Source: a virus
Length of the DNA: 51,014 bases
IMG/VR virus record: IMGVR_UViG_3300035698_022667
Coordinates: 1 to 51,014 of that record
Strand: one strand, 5' to 3'
Position 1 is the stretch's first letter; each line of letters begins with the position of its first letter. The notes under the pieces were generated by a model, which did not search any database, was not told the DNA's origin, and saw nothing but the letters and a program-made list of their open reading frames with translations. A program made the translations under genes and the position numbers. Of the stretch, positions 9,087-16,837 are shown piece after piece.

Positions 9087-9566
9087 ATGGCAACTATTGC
9101 AACTAAAGCATTTGACATCAATAAATTTTGGGAAAAAACTCCTACACTTCTTAAGTATTTCTTAGTTATAGCTATTATGCTAGTGACAAGTTATTACTTG
9201 TTTTCTAAAACTATGTCTATAGGTCAAATTAAAGAGTTAGATAAAATTGAAGAATCTATCAACACTACTTACAGTTTAATTGATCAATTTCAAGAATTTG
9301 AAAAAACTCAATATACTTATAACACTCAAACTTTAACATATTTAAAAAATATTTATGTATTAGTTGAAGAACTAAATGAGAACACAAATAAAAAACTTGA
9401 TTTGATTCTTGAATCAGGAGGAGATAATACAAATCAAATAATCAACCAAATTATTCTTCTAAATGAGTCTTTTAATAAAATTCAAAAAATCTTACCACAA
9501 ACTGATGATCTTAAAGTTCCAGAATTACCTAAAACAAAAATTATTATTGAAAAAATAAATAAATAA
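9087..9566 (+). CDS. Single-pass membrane protein with coiled-coil domain
   Basis: In 159 residues there is one transmembrane helix at about residues 23-42 (LLKYFLVIAIMLVTSYYLF), preceded by a short basic N-terminus. A long polar helical, coiled-coil-like region (LDKIEESINTTYSLIDQFQE onward) follows. This N-in/C-out layout resembles inner-membrane spanin subunits but is not specific. It is followed 1 base later by a second protein of similar design, so the two are probably an operonic pair. Confidence 0.65.
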   Translation: MATIATKAFDINKFWEKTPTLLKYFLVIAIMLVTSYYLFSKTMSIGQIKELDKIEESINTTYSLIDQFQEFEKTQYTYNTQTLTYLKNIYVLVEELNENTNKKLDLILESGGDNTNQIINQIILLNESFNKIQKILPQTDDLKVPELPKTKIIIEKINK

Positions 9567-9567
9567 A

Positions 9568-9846
9568 ATGAAAAAACATAAAAAATTTAACTTTATCGGG
9601 ACTTTAATAATATCATTTGTAATATTATTAATAGTTTATACAGGGTGGGATGCATTCAAAGTACGTCCACAAATTAAAGAAAAAGTTGACACAGTCTCTG
9701 TTGAATTTAAAGAACTTAAAATTTATCTAGATGCTAAACTCCCAGAAATTGATTCTGTTCTTATTTTGCATACTGACCAAATTCAAGAGCAAAATTTACA
9801 ATTAAGCGAAATAAATAAACTTACTCAAGTACTTAGCGAAAAATAA
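9568..9846 (+). CDS. Single-pass membrane protein, partner of preceding gene
   Basis: This 92-residue protein has a basic N-terminus (MKKHKKFNF), one transmembrane helix (IGTLIISFVILLIVYTGW) and a polar helical C-terminal domain. There is no lipobox. It follows the 159-residue membrane protein with a 1-base gap and ends just before a terminator. Holin, spanin or membrane-anchor roles are all possible; none is demonstrated. Confidence 0.62.
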   Translation: MKKHKKFNFIGTLIISFVILLIVYTGWDAFKVRPQIKEKVDTVSVEFKELKIYLDAKLPEIDSVLILHTDQIQEQNLQLSEINKLTQVLSEK

Positions 9847-9869
9847 TTAACAGTTTCTTAAAAATAAAT

Positions 9870-9900
9870 GAAGCGATACAAAACCTGTATCGCTTTTGTA
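9870..9900 (+). terminator. Rho-independent terminator
   Basis: Nine-bp stem AAGCGATAC / GTATCGCTT (9871-9879 with 9887-9895), 7-base loop, then T-rich sequence. It ends the membrane-protein pair. Confidence 0.75.
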
Positions 9901-9941
9901 CATATAAATTATAAAATTAAAAATTAATAAAAATTTAACAA

Positions 9942-10289
9942 ATGGCTATACATGTAAAGAACGCGGATCTCCGGAATGAAATAATAAAATCAAAAGAAGC
10001 AGATGAATTATCACCAGTAGCATTAGATATGTTAATGTTAATGGCGAAAAAATTCTCAACAAAATTGAATTATGTTTATTCTGAGGATAGAGAAGATTGC
10101 ATTGCTTTTGCAGTTATGGATTGCTGGCAATACTGGAGAGGATATAATCCTGAAAAATCTGCAAATGCTTTTGCATATTTTACACAAGTAATTAAAAACG
10201 GGTTTGCAAAAGGCTGGAGAAAATTATATGGAAATATGCCGAAAAGCAAAAAAATATCAACTTCATCAGGAAAATTGTATAATATATAA
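9942..10289 (+). CDS. 55: gp55-like late-transcription sigma factor
   Basis: The 115-residue protein resembles T4 gp55, the divergent sigma that directs host RNA polymerase to late promoters. The best match is a sigma region-2-like block: an acidic/aromatic stretch (YSEDREDCIAFAVMDCWQYW) followed by YNPEKSANAFAYFTQVIKNG and FAKGWRKLYG. It has the same spacing as the gp55 segment that ends in the NPHAYITQACFNAF-type helix. It is shorter than T4 gp55 (185 residues). The C-terminal end KLYNI may be the clamp-contacting tail, by analogy only. A 19-base copy of its 3' end lies beyond the downstream homing endonuclease gene. Many genes here carry a TATAAATA-like motif, which supports the call. Confidence 0.72.
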   Translation: MAIHVKNADLRNEIIKSKEADELSPVALDMLMLMAKKFSTKLNYVYSEDREDCIAFAVMDCWQYWRGYNPEKSANAFAYFTQVIKNGFAKGWRKLYGNMPKSKKISTSSGKLYNI

Positions 10290-10322
10290 CATTTTTAATT
10301 AAAAAACTATTTGCTAATTAAG

Positions 10323-10336
10323 ATATATAAAATAAA
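10323..10336 (+). promoter_or_regulatory. Late-promoter-like 14-mer
   Basis: Exact ATATATAAAATAAA, 5 bases before the ATG of the homing endonuclease gene at 10342. Confidence 0.6.
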
Positions 10337-10341
10337 AACTG

Positions 10342-12186
10342 ATGACAAAAGAAGAATTTATCGCATATATTTCAAAGGATAATCCAGGGTTTTATAAAAC
10401 AAGAAAATCTCATATTAACAAAATTTCCCCTAATATTTTAATAGAAATAAATAATTTTATTAATAATAATAAACTAGTAATTATCAATTTTAGTGATTCT
10501 TTAAATTATTTTTTAAATGACTTAACAAGACAGGTTAGATGTTTGAATTGCGGAAAACCTATTCATTCGAAATCTCTATATTGTTCAGTTAATTGTAAAA
10601 ATCACGACATAAAAACCATCATATCAAAAACTCAGCAAACTTTATTAGCTAAAAATGGGTCAACATCTCCTCTTGGATCTAAAGAAGCAAAAGAAAAAAG
10701 AAAAGAAACGTGTATTAAAAGATTTAATGCTGAACATCCATCTATGAATGATGATATTAAATCTAAGATACAAAAATCAAACAAAAAAACATACGAAGAT
10801 AAGAATTTACGAAAGAATATATCTCAAAAAATAAAACAAGCGTATAGTACTGATGGCGAAAATATAATAAAGAAAAGAAAACAAGCAAACTATAAATCTA
10901 CAGGTGAATATAAAACGTTAACCTCTAAAGCTATATTAAAGGCTAAAAATACCCTTAAAGAAAGATATAATGAGAAAAATCCGTTTAAAATTCATCCCGA
11001 TACATATGAGAGAGCAAAATTAGGATCTATAAAATTTTTTAATAATAATAACAATAAAGAAAAAGCTTTAGTACAGCGCAGCAATACAATTATTTCTAAA
11101 TATGGGTCATTAGAAAAAATGAATGAAATTATTTTTTCAAGAAAAAAAGAAAAAATACTACAATCTATACTTGATTTAGGGTTTAAAGACGAAATTGTAA
11201 ATTATAATTATGATCATATCGGAAAAGTAACATGCAAGTGTGAAAAGGGACATAATTATGAAATATCATTTAGACTTTTAAGAGAAAGATTAAAAAGAAA
11301 TGACATGTGTTGTACAATATGTTCGCCCCCTTTAACTAAATGGACATCAAATGGCCAAATAGAAATGTTTAATTGGTTATCAGAACATGTATCATGCAGA
11401 CAAAATAATAGATCATTGTTAAACGGGCAAGAAGTTGATATATTTGTACCTAGTCATAATTTTGCTATAGAATTTAACGGAGTTTATTGGCACTCTGATT
11501 TATTTAAAGATAAAAATTATCATCTCAACAAAACACTAATTTTGAAAAATAAAAATATTAAGTTAATTCATGTATGGGAAGATTTATGGGAAAGTAAAAA
11601 GGAAATAGTAAAAGCTAGAATTCTTTCGAATTTACATTTAGATTCAATAAAAATTGGTGCAAGAAATTGTAGTTTGAAAGAAATTTCTAGTTCAGAAATC
11701 AATGCATTTTATGAAAAAAATCATTTGCAAGGAAAAACAAAAGGAATGTTGCACGTCGCGTTATTTTCTAATAACAAAATCGTATCAGCTATTAGTGTTG
11801 GAAAGAGAAAATTAGGAAAAAATAAAGGCAATAATTTTGAAATTCTTAGATTTTGTAATAAATTAAATATAAATTGTATAGGTTCTTTTAGCAAACTTTT
11901 TAAATATGTTAAAAATATGAACGACGGAAAATATATTTCATATGCAGATATGTCGTGGGGGGAGGGAAATGTTTATAGTCATGCTGGATTTGTTCTAAGG
12001 GAATATTCTAAACCAAATTATTGGTATTTTATCGAAAACCAAAGATTTCATAGGTATACTTATAGAAAAAGTGAATTAATAAGAAAAGGATATGATAAAG
12101 AAAAAACAGAATTTCAAATAATGAATGATGATGTTAAAGCACTTCGCATATATGATTGCGGAAATGCAGTATGGGAAACTTTGTAA
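10342..12186 (+). CDS. Homing endonuclease, Vsr/EDxHD-like
   Basis: The 614-residue free-standing endonuclease has an N-terminal zinc-finger-like CLNCGKPIHSKSLYCSVNC (about residues 73-91). A long basic Lys/Asn-rich DNA-binding region with repeated helices follows. A second Cys cluster appears at about residues 299-330 (CKCEKGH, CCTICSPP). The nuclease core is GQEVDIFVPSHNFAIEFNGVYWHSD and, about 35 residues on, LIHVWEDLWESK, matching Vsr-like homing nucleases. The C-terminal 150 residues (NHLQGKTKGMLHVALFSNNK to the end) are also present, truncated, at 34415-34927. It inserts directly after the late sigma gene and is bordered by a duplicated 3' end of that gene. Confidence 0.8.
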   Translation: MTKEEFIAYISKDNPGFYKTRKSHINKISPNILIEINNFINNNKLVIINFSDSLNYFLNDLTRQVRCLNCGKPIHSKSLYCSVNCKNHDIKTIISKTQQTLLAKNGSTSPLGSKEAKEKRKETCIKRFNAEHPSMNDDIKSKIQKSNKKTYEDKNLRKNISQKIKQAYSTDGENIIKKRKQANYKSTGEYKTLTSKAILKAKNTLKERYNEKNPFKIHPDTYERAKLGSIKFFNNNNNKEKALVQRSNTIISKYGSLEKMNEIIFSRKKEKILQSILDLGFKDEIVNYNYDHIGKVTCKCEKGHNYEISFRLLRERLKRNDMCCTICSPPLTKWTSNGQIEMFNWLSEHVSCRQNNRSLLNGQEVDIFVPSHNFAIEFNGVYWHSDLFKDKNYHLNKTLILKNKNIKLIHVWEDLWESKKEIVKARILSNLHLDSIKIGARNCSLKEISSSEINAFYEKNHLQGKTKGMLHVALFSNNKIVSAISVGKRKLGKNKGNNFEILRFCNKLNINCIGSFSKLFKYVKNMNDGKYISYADMSWGEGNVYSHAGFVLREYSKPNYWYFIENQRFHRYTYRKSELIRKGYDKEKTEFQIMNDDVKALRIYDCGNAVWETL

Positions 12187-12206
12187 AGATCCCGGGAGGT
12201 ATAAAG

Positions 12207-12225
12207 AAAACTGTATAATATATAA
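12207..12225 (+). repeat. Duplicated 3' end of the late sigma gene
   Basis: AAAACTGTATAATATATAA differs by one base from 10271-10289 (AAAATTGTATAATATATAA), the last codons and stop of the gp55-like gene. Read in frame it gives (R)KLYNI-stop against (G)KLYNI-stop. The homing endonuclease gene lies exactly between the two copies, suggesting that its insertion carried or rebuilt the sigma gene's 3' end. Confidence 0.6.
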
Positions 12226-12230
12226 AATAA
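12218..12230 (+). promoter_or_regulatory. Late-promoter-like motif (13 of 14 bases)
   Basis: ATATATAAAATAA, 39 bases upstream of the gp4-like gene at 12270. It overlaps the duplicated sigma 3' end. Confidence 0.5.
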
Positions 12231-12269
12231 TAGATGTTATGGAGAAAAATGTAAATATAAAAAAATGCT

Positions 12270-12884
12270 ATGAGTTATAATGAGTCATATAAGAAATGGC
12301 ATACGCCAAAAAAGAACATTTATAAAGAAAATGGAAAACTAAAAACCGGGCAAACTTATCAAGGGTATTATAAAGTTCAGCATCCAGAAAAATACATCGG
12401 CAATCCAAATTTAGTGATTTACAGAAGTGGATACGAAATAGCGTTTTGTCGTTGGTGCGATGCATCTCCTTCAATTACTCGTTGGGCTTCAGAACCAATA
12501 AAAATTCCTTATTATGATAGAGTTTCTAAACTTGAAGAATGCAAAAAATATGGGCTTAATCCTAATGACCCAAAAAATTGGGTTATAAAAAATTATAATC
12601 TTGATTTCTGGATTGAAATAGCAAATGGAGATGGAACATCACAAAAAATGTTTGTAGAAGTCAAGCCATCTTCGAAACTTAAAAAGCCTCTTCCACCACC
12701 TCTAGGCGTTCCTCTAAAAGCCCAAAAAAGATTTGTAATAGAAGCAAAAGAATTTTTAATAAATGAAGCAAAGTTTGCTGCGGCAGAAACATGGGCAACA
12801 AAACATAATGCTAAATTCAAAATATTTACAGAAGAAGTTTTAAGATCACAAATTGGCAAGTTCTGGGCTCCAAATAACGAATAA
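12270..12884 (+). CDS. 4: Head completion protein, gp4-like
   Basis: The 204-residue protein resembles T4 gp4 (gp50/gp4), needed to complete DNA-filled heads before tail joining. Conserved features are NPNLVIYRSGYEIAFCRWCD (about residues 48-67), then WASEPIKIPYYD, a lone D in YNLDFWIEI and VEVKPSSK. Together these form a PD-(D/E)XK-like nuclease core: Glu in SGYE, Asp in NLDF, and Glu-x-Lys in VEVK. It is followed 2 bases later by an unknown structural gene and then the portal gene, a head-gene context. Length is slightly above T4 gp4. Confidence 0.85.
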   Translation: MSYNESYKKWHTPKKNIYKENGKLKTGQTYQGYYKVQHPEKYIGNPNLVIYRSGYEIAFCRWCDASPSITRWASEPIKIPYYDRVSKLEECKKYGLNPNDPKNWVIKNYNLDFWIEIANGDGTSQKMFVEVKPSSKLKKPLPPPLGVPLKAQKRFVIEAKEFLINEAKFAAAETWATKHNAKFKIFTEEVLRSQIGKFWAPNNE

Positions 12885-12886
12885 AT

Positions 12887-13582
12887 ATGGATTCTCCTTT
12901 AGACATAAATAAACAACTATCTCACATTGAAAATATTGAAAGTGTCGCGTTCGAAAGATTATTCATAAATTATTTAGAACTTGATTTAAGGGGTGAAAAG
13001 AAATTGATAGAAATTGATTCTACAGATCAAGAATCTTTAATTCAAAAATTTAATTTTGGTCTTCCTATTCCTGGAATGATATACACATTTTGGCATGTAA
13101 ATCCAAAAGATATGGCTATACTAATGGGAGATAATTCAAATAGAAAATTTCATGACGTAGCTCCTTTGCTTTTTTGCACATATTCAAATCCTTTAAAGAA
13201 AGTTTTAGGCGGAATTAATATGAATATGCTACCGCCAAAAGAAAGACTTAAATTTTTAATTGCATATTATAAATTATATAAGTCATTTTTTAAAGATCTT
13301 GAACAAGATACTCAAAATAATATAGTTGCTATTAATAAAAAATATATAAAATTTGTGTTAACAGGACAAGGACAAAAAATAATCAGAGGATTTAATTTAC
13401 AGCAAAACGCAAGATTTGATTATGGTTATAGAAAATACTTAATGCCAAATATTCGTAAATTTAGGATGATAGAATATGAAGAATGGTCATATTTGCCCTT
13501 CTTTAATGCTAAACAAGCTTTTAAGAAAATAAACTTAAATGAAATACATCGAAAATATTGGCAGAATAAAAAGAAAACTTAA
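12887..13582 (+). CDS. Probable virion structural protein upstream of portal
   Basis: The 231-residue protein has a beta-rich N-terminal part containing PIPGMIYTFWHVNPKD. A conserved-looking turn, LGGINMNMLPPKERLKFL, follows. Near the C-terminus is RKYLMPNIRKFRMIEYEEW followed by SYLPFF. Proteins with this GxNMxxLP...R and WxxLPFF arrangement occur in virion gene clusters of T4-like and other myoviruses, but I cannot name the T4 counterpart. It sits between gp4 and gp20 homologues, so a head, neck or baseplate role is likely. Confidence 0.7.
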   Translation: MDSPLDINKQLSHIENIESVAFERLFINYLELDLRGEKKLIEIDSTDQESLIQKFNFGLPIPGMIYTFWHVNPKDMAILMGDNSNRKFHDVAPLLFCTYSNPLKKVLGGINMNMLPPKERLKFLIAYYKLYKSFFKDLEQDTQNNIVAINKKYIKFVLTGQGQKIIRGFNLQQNARFDYGYRKYLMPNIRKFRMIEYEEWSYLPFFNAKQAFKKINLNEIHRKYWQNKKKT

Positions 13583-13593
13583 TTGAATTATAA

Positions 13594-13607
13594 ATATATA
13601 AAATAAA
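13594..13607 (+). promoter_or_regulatory. Late-promoter-like 14-mer
   Basis: Exact ATATATAAAATAAA, 15 bases before the ATG of the portal gene at 13623. Confidence 0.68.
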
Positions 13608-13622
13608 TATAAAGAAAAAATT

Positions 13623-15407
13623 ATGGCAGGCTTCAATTTGAGAAATCTTGATAAAGGCTCAAGATCCTTTTTAAATAATTTACAACGCAATATTCGTTAT
13701 CTTTCGGTTTGGGGTATGAAATGGGATGATAAAATCATTAAACAATCGAAAGCAATTGGTATTACTGAACTTCAAGAAGATTCGATGTATAGTCTTTATG
13801 GACAACATCAAATGGCTTCTGGAATGGACATCAATCAAAAAGAATTTATTGCGTTCTTTGATAAAGAATATCCAACAAGACGTGATTTTCTTCGTAGATT
13901 TGCAATGAATGGAGAAATTGAACATGTTATTGAGATTATTGCAGATGAAACGATTATACAAGATGATAGAAATTTCTTTGCATATCCAAATACAAGAAAT
14001 TTGAAAGCAGTTCTTAAAGCTGAAAAATCAAAAGAAATTGTAGATGATCTTAATGAAGCATTCAGAAAAGTATACTATGCATTTGGATTTAATTCTGGGC
14101 ACGATGGCTGGCATTATGCTAAAAAATTCTTAATTGATGGGTTTCTTGCATTTGAAATAATATATGATGGAGAAGAAGAAGATGATGCTAAGAATATCTT
14201 AGGATTTAAAGAACTTGATCCTGTAACTCTTGAACCAGAAATTCGTAAAGATGAACAAGGAAATGAATTCAGAGTATGGATTCAGTTTAGAGGAGATTCA
14301 GAAAAACAAAGAGAATTAGTTGACGGAAACTTAATTTATATTTCATGGGCTAGAGGAAATTTCATTTCAAGATTATCATACGTTGAAAGACTTGTTCGTT
14401 CATTTAATATGTTACGTACAATGGAAAATTCACGTATTATCTGGAATGTTATCAATTCGCAATTTAGAATGAAAATTCTAGTGCCGATAGGAACTCAATC
14501 AGAAGTAAAAGCAAGAACTCGTTTATCAGAACTTCGAGGTATGTATAAAGAAGATGTTGCAATTGATTATCAAAGTGGTGAAGTAACAATTAATGGCACG
14601 CCAAATTTTTCATTCGCAAAAACGTATGTTATTCCAACAAAAGATGGTGGTGGGCAAACAGAAATAGATGCATTTGCTCCACAAGGTTATGACCTTAGTG
14701 GCACAATGGCTCTAGATTACTTCTGGAAGAGGTTTATCATCGAGACAAAGGTACCTAATAACAGATTTTCAAGTGGAGAAGAAGGTGGAGGAGATTCAAA
14801 TTGGTCATCAGGCGGTGATAGTATTGCAAGAGAAGAAATAAGATTTAATTATTTCATTAATCGTATTCGTTCTATACTTCAAGAAATTTTGATGAAACCA
14901 ACATGGACTCAATTTTGTTTGAAACATCCAGAATTTGCAAAAGATAAAGCTCTTAAAGGAGCAATTGGACTTGAATTTGTCGAAGAAAATTTATTTACTT
15001 CAGCTAAGAAAAGAGAATTAGCAGGTAAGGGAGCAGAAACTGTAAATAATCTTATGGGTGTTAAACAACCAGCTATAGGAGCAGAAGGAGACATATCTGA
15101 AGAATTTTATTTTGACCCTAAATTCCTTGTTGAAAAATATATGGACTTTACTGATGAAGATCTAAAACTTAATGAAAAATATAAGAAAGAAAGAAGAGAA
15201 CAACTTACAAGAGTTGGAAATGCAATGAAACGTATCAGTGGAGCTGAAAATGAAGGCACCGGAGGTGGAGATATGGATGGAATGGATTTAGGTGGAGGTA
15301 GCAATATGGGGGCTCCACCTGATATGGGTGGAGGTGGCCCTGAAGAAGGCGACGGAGAAGACCTTGGTGGAACAGAATTAGGATTATATAAACTTAAAAT
15401 AAACTGA
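13623..15407 (+). CDS. 20: Portal vertex protein, gp20-like
   Basis: The 594-residue protein forms the dodecameric portal through which DNA enters the head. T4 gp20-type features in order: a helical N-terminal region; the DFLRRFAMNGEIEHVIEIIADETI segment near residues 86-110; DPVTLEPEIRKDEQGNEF in the wing; the clip/stem region with SYVERLVRSFNMLRTMENSRI; the tunnel-loop region TEIDAFAPQGYDLSG; and VPNNRFSSGEE, matching the conserved VPxSR motif. The REEIRFNYFINRIRSILQEI helix follows. The C-terminus has a Gly/Met/Asp-rich low-complexity extension (about residues 545-585). Length exceeds T4 gp20 (524) mainly because of this tail. It has its own late-promoter-like motif. Confidence 0.93.
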   Translation: MAGFNLRNLDKGSRSFLNNLQRNIRYLSVWGMKWDDKIIKQSKAIGITELQEDSMYSLYGQHQMASGMDINQKEFIAFFDKEYPTRRDFLRRFAMNGEIEHVIEIIADETIIQDDRNFFAYPNTRNLKAVLKAEKSKEIVDDLNEAFRKVYYAFGFNSGHDGWHYAKKFLIDGFLAFEIIYDGEEEDDAKNILGFKELDPVTLEPEIRKDEQGNEFRVWIQFRGDSEKQRELVDGNLIYISWARGNFISRLSYVERLVRSFNMLRTMENSRIIWNVINSQFRMKILVPIGTQSEVKARTRLSELRGMYKEDVAIDYQSGEVTINGTPNFSFAKTYVIPTKDGGGQTEIDAFAPQGYDLSGTMALDYFWKRFIIETKVPNNRFSSGEEGGGDSNWSSGGDSIAREEIRFNYFINRIRSILQEILMKPTWTQFCLKHPEFAKDKALKGAIGLEFVEENLFTSAKKRELAGKGAETVNNLMGVKQPAIGAEGDISEEFYFDPKFLVEKYMDFTDEDLKLNEKYKKERREQLTRVGNAMKRISGAENEGTGGGDMDGMDLGGGSNMGAPPDMGGGGPEEGDGEDLGGTELGLYKLKIN

Positions 15408-15415
15408 AAATAGCT

Positions 15416-15855
15416 ATGAAAAAATTAGTCCATGAATCACTGAAAGAATTTAAATTAAAAGAAGATTATTCAGTTTTGGCAAAAACAGATCCTATTGATG
15501 TAGTTAAAGAAAAAAAAATAGCACAGGATGCTGAAGAAGATTGGGTTTATTTAATTCATCATATGCATCCCCAGAAACAAAAAATGTAAAGTATAAAATG
15601 GAGGAATTACATCATTGCCCTATGTTTGAAAAAAAGAAAATGAAAGGAAAAAAATATGATCAAATGCATGTAAAAGATAAAAAAATGTTGTTACATGCTC
15701 TGAATATTAAAAATAATGAAAAATTTCCAGATGTTTTGTATGATCATCTTGGTAATGCATTCCCTATTGTTACTGTAAAAATCGAAAATAAAAAATATGC
15801 TGTTATTACTAAGCCCAAAGAAAAATTAATACATGATGATTATGAAAAAAGGTAA
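15416..15855 (+). CDS. Tag-bearing protein, frameshifted (MKKLVHESLKE)
   Basis: An ATG at 15416 begins MKKLVHESLKEFKLKEDYSVL, a member of the tag family most like the minus-strand gene at 43939-44079 (MKKLVCESLKEFQLTESD). Strict translation stops near 15590. A second frame, open from a TTG at 15541 to 15855, reads as coding sequence (GLFNSSYASPETKNVKYKM, then HHCPMFEKKKMKGKKYDQMH). A single-base indel near 15535-15545 would join them into one protein of about 146 residues. The second part is basic and His/Lys-rich. It lies 8 bases after the portal gene, where T4 keeps small prohead-core genes. Confidence 0.55.
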
Positions 15856-16015
15856 GTATGAAAAACCAACACTTAAGAAAGTTGAGAAAATGACTTTTAT
15901 GTTTGAACCCTTTAAATGTCTTAAGACTAAACAAGATATTAATTGTGATAGTGGATGTGTTCATCATGCATCATCAGGATGTAGACAATGCAGTAGTTGC
16001 CATGGATGTAGATAG
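15842..16015 (+). CDS. Cys-rich small peptide, RiPP-precursor-like
   Basis: Of three in-frame ATGs (15833, 15836, 15842) I prefer the last, which gives MKKGKYEKPTLKKVEKMTF. This resembles leader peptides of ribosomally made, modified peptides (KYEKPxL followed by a hydrophobic patch). The C-terminal 32 residues hold seven cysteines spaced C-x8-C-x3-C-x7-C-x2-C-x2-C-x2-C, with GCRQCSSCHGCR at the end. This could be a modified peptide precursor or a small metal-binding protein. It overlaps the end of the preceding frame by 14 bases. No maturation enzyme is seen in the window. Confidence 0.6.
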   Translation: MKKGKYEKPTLKKVEKMTFMFEPFKCLKTKQDINCDSGCVHHASSGCRQCSSCHGCR

Positions 16016-16070
16016 ATTGGAGAAATTAATAATAGAAAAATTTAATTTAAAGGGATATAGCGCTAGATGA
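16002..16070 (+). CDS. Very small ORF (22 residues)
   Basis: ATG at 16002 gives MDVDRLEKLIIEKFNLKGYSAR, a short amphipathic helix, overlapping the Cys-rich peptide gene out of frame by 14 bases. Supported only by being open and closely packed between small genes. Confidence 0.25.
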   Translation: MDVDRLEKLIIEKFNLKGYSAR

Positions 16071-16089
16071 TAAAACTAAATAAATAGAT

Positions 16090-16245
16090 ATGTTAGAATT
16101 AGTACAACAATTATGGCCGATTATTCTGATAGCAGTAATAGCATTGTTATTACTAATACCAGATAGGAAAAAGAAATGAAACAAAAAGTCGGAGATTAAA
16201 GCTCTTGTTAAAAGAGTTAATAGGCCGTTAAAAAAAGAGGCTTAA
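16090..16245 (+). CDS. Tiny membrane peptide (in-frame TGA at 16177)
   Basis: Strict translation from 16090 gives 29 residues (MLELVQQLWPIILIAVIALL plus a basic end), one transmembrane helix, stopping at TGA 16177-16179. The same frame continues with coding-like basic sequence (NKKSEIKALVKRVNRPLKKE) to TAA at 16243-16245. The original product may therefore have been about 51 residues. A single transmembrane helix with a basic cytoplasmic tail could be a small lysis or membrane-targeting peptide. It ends at the regulatory region of the tmRNA. Confidence 0.45.
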
Positions 16246-16300
16246 CAAAAATTTAACATATTTGCAGTATCAAAATGCATAATATGTATTATATTATTTA
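16243..16300 (+). promoter_or_regulatory. Bipartite element upstream of the tmRNA
   Basis: TAACAAAAATTTAACAT (16243-16259) and TTATATTATTTA (16289-16300). Both parts recur with nearly the same spacing before the Pro-rich gene at 19510 (19372-19388 and 19416-19426). It probably acts as a promoter or operator. A TTAACA box at 16253 and a CATAAT box at 16278 could be host-type -35/-10 elements, though with a long spacer. Confidence 0.45.
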
Positions 16301-16317
16301 TAACAATAAGATATTAA

Positions 16318-16576
16318 GAGTTCTCGAAAGAGATAGTTATAAGGTAGGTATGGAACACCCGGTTTCGACACCGGCATCTCCACGATATCATCCAATAGTG
16401 CCCCGTTATGGCCAAGGATAATAACGTGACTGTAGGGAATAGATCTACTCAAGGGGATGAATGGATTTGACTTTATACTTAGAATAATAGTGATTATCTT
16501 AATAAACGCAATAAACGGCGAAACAGTTTATGAAATGGCTATGGCTGCGTAACACGCACTCATTTTCAGGAAACTT
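16318..16576 (+). ncRNA. ssrA: Circularly permuted (two-piece) tmRNA
   Basis: The 3' tRNA-like part precedes the 5' part. Acceptor piece: helix-2 strand TAGGTATG (16345-16352), T-arm CCGGT-TTCGAC-ACCGG (16359-16374), acceptor strand CATCTCC (16375-16381), discriminator A. After a spacer (about 16383-16452) comes the coding piece: GGGGATG (16453-16459), the conserved-type AATGGATTTGAC, and TATACTTA (16474-16481), which pairs with the first helix-2 strand. The acceptor stem GGGGATG/CATCTCC has a G3-U70 wobble, the alanyl-tRNA synthetase identity element. The tag frame at 16508-16552 reads AINGETVYEMAMAA then TAA, with a hairpin TGCG/CGCA around the stop. No T-arm or acceptor follows the tag, so the order is permuted, as in alphaproteobacterial tmRNA. 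The T-loop seems to have one extra T. It would rescue stalled ribosomes and tag nascent proteins. Confidence 0.87.
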
Positions 16577-16604
16577 GCCCCCTGCCAAACTGGGGGCTTT
16601 TTTA
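16577..16604 (+). terminator. Rho-independent terminator of the tmRNA
   Basis: GCCCCC / GGGGGC stem (16577-16582 with 16592-16597), 9-base loop, T-run to 16604. It directly follows the coding piece of the tmRNA, which fixes the 3' end of the precursor. Confidence 0.85.
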
Positions 16605-16618
16605 AAAATAATAAAGAC

Positions 16619-16837
16619 ATGAAGATATTGAAAAGAATTTTTGAAAAAAATGGTTTACTTAAATTATTAGCCGCATTTGTCATTTTAATAATTTCTATAA
16701 TATTGATACATCATTTTCCTAACGTGAAATTATTTGAAATAACAGGATACGTATCATTAGGATGGATTGTTCTTACAGGAATAATATTTATGATTGCAGG
16801 AATAATAAATTCAATTAAAGATTTTATAAAGAAATGA
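16619..16837 (+). CDS. Small two-helix membrane protein
   Basis: The 72-residue protein has a basic N-terminus (MKILKRIFEKNG). Hydrophobic segments lie at about residues 13-33 (LLKLLAAFVILIISIILIHH) and 44-65 (YVSLGWIVLTGIIFMIAGII), and it ends in a Lys-rich tail. It begins just after the tmRNA terminator and overlaps the next ORF by ATGA. Holin-like size and topology, but nothing specific supports that function. Confidence 0.55.
   Translation: MKILKRIFEKNGLLKLLAAFVILIISIILIHHFPNVKLFEITGYVSLGWIVLTGIIFMIAGIINSIKDFIKK

Noticed and set aside
16383-16452. Reading the tmRNA region as two independent tRNAs
   Set aside because: No anticodon or D-arm structures are present. The acceptor strands pair with each other across the spacer, and the tag frame with stop plus terminator fits a tmRNA.
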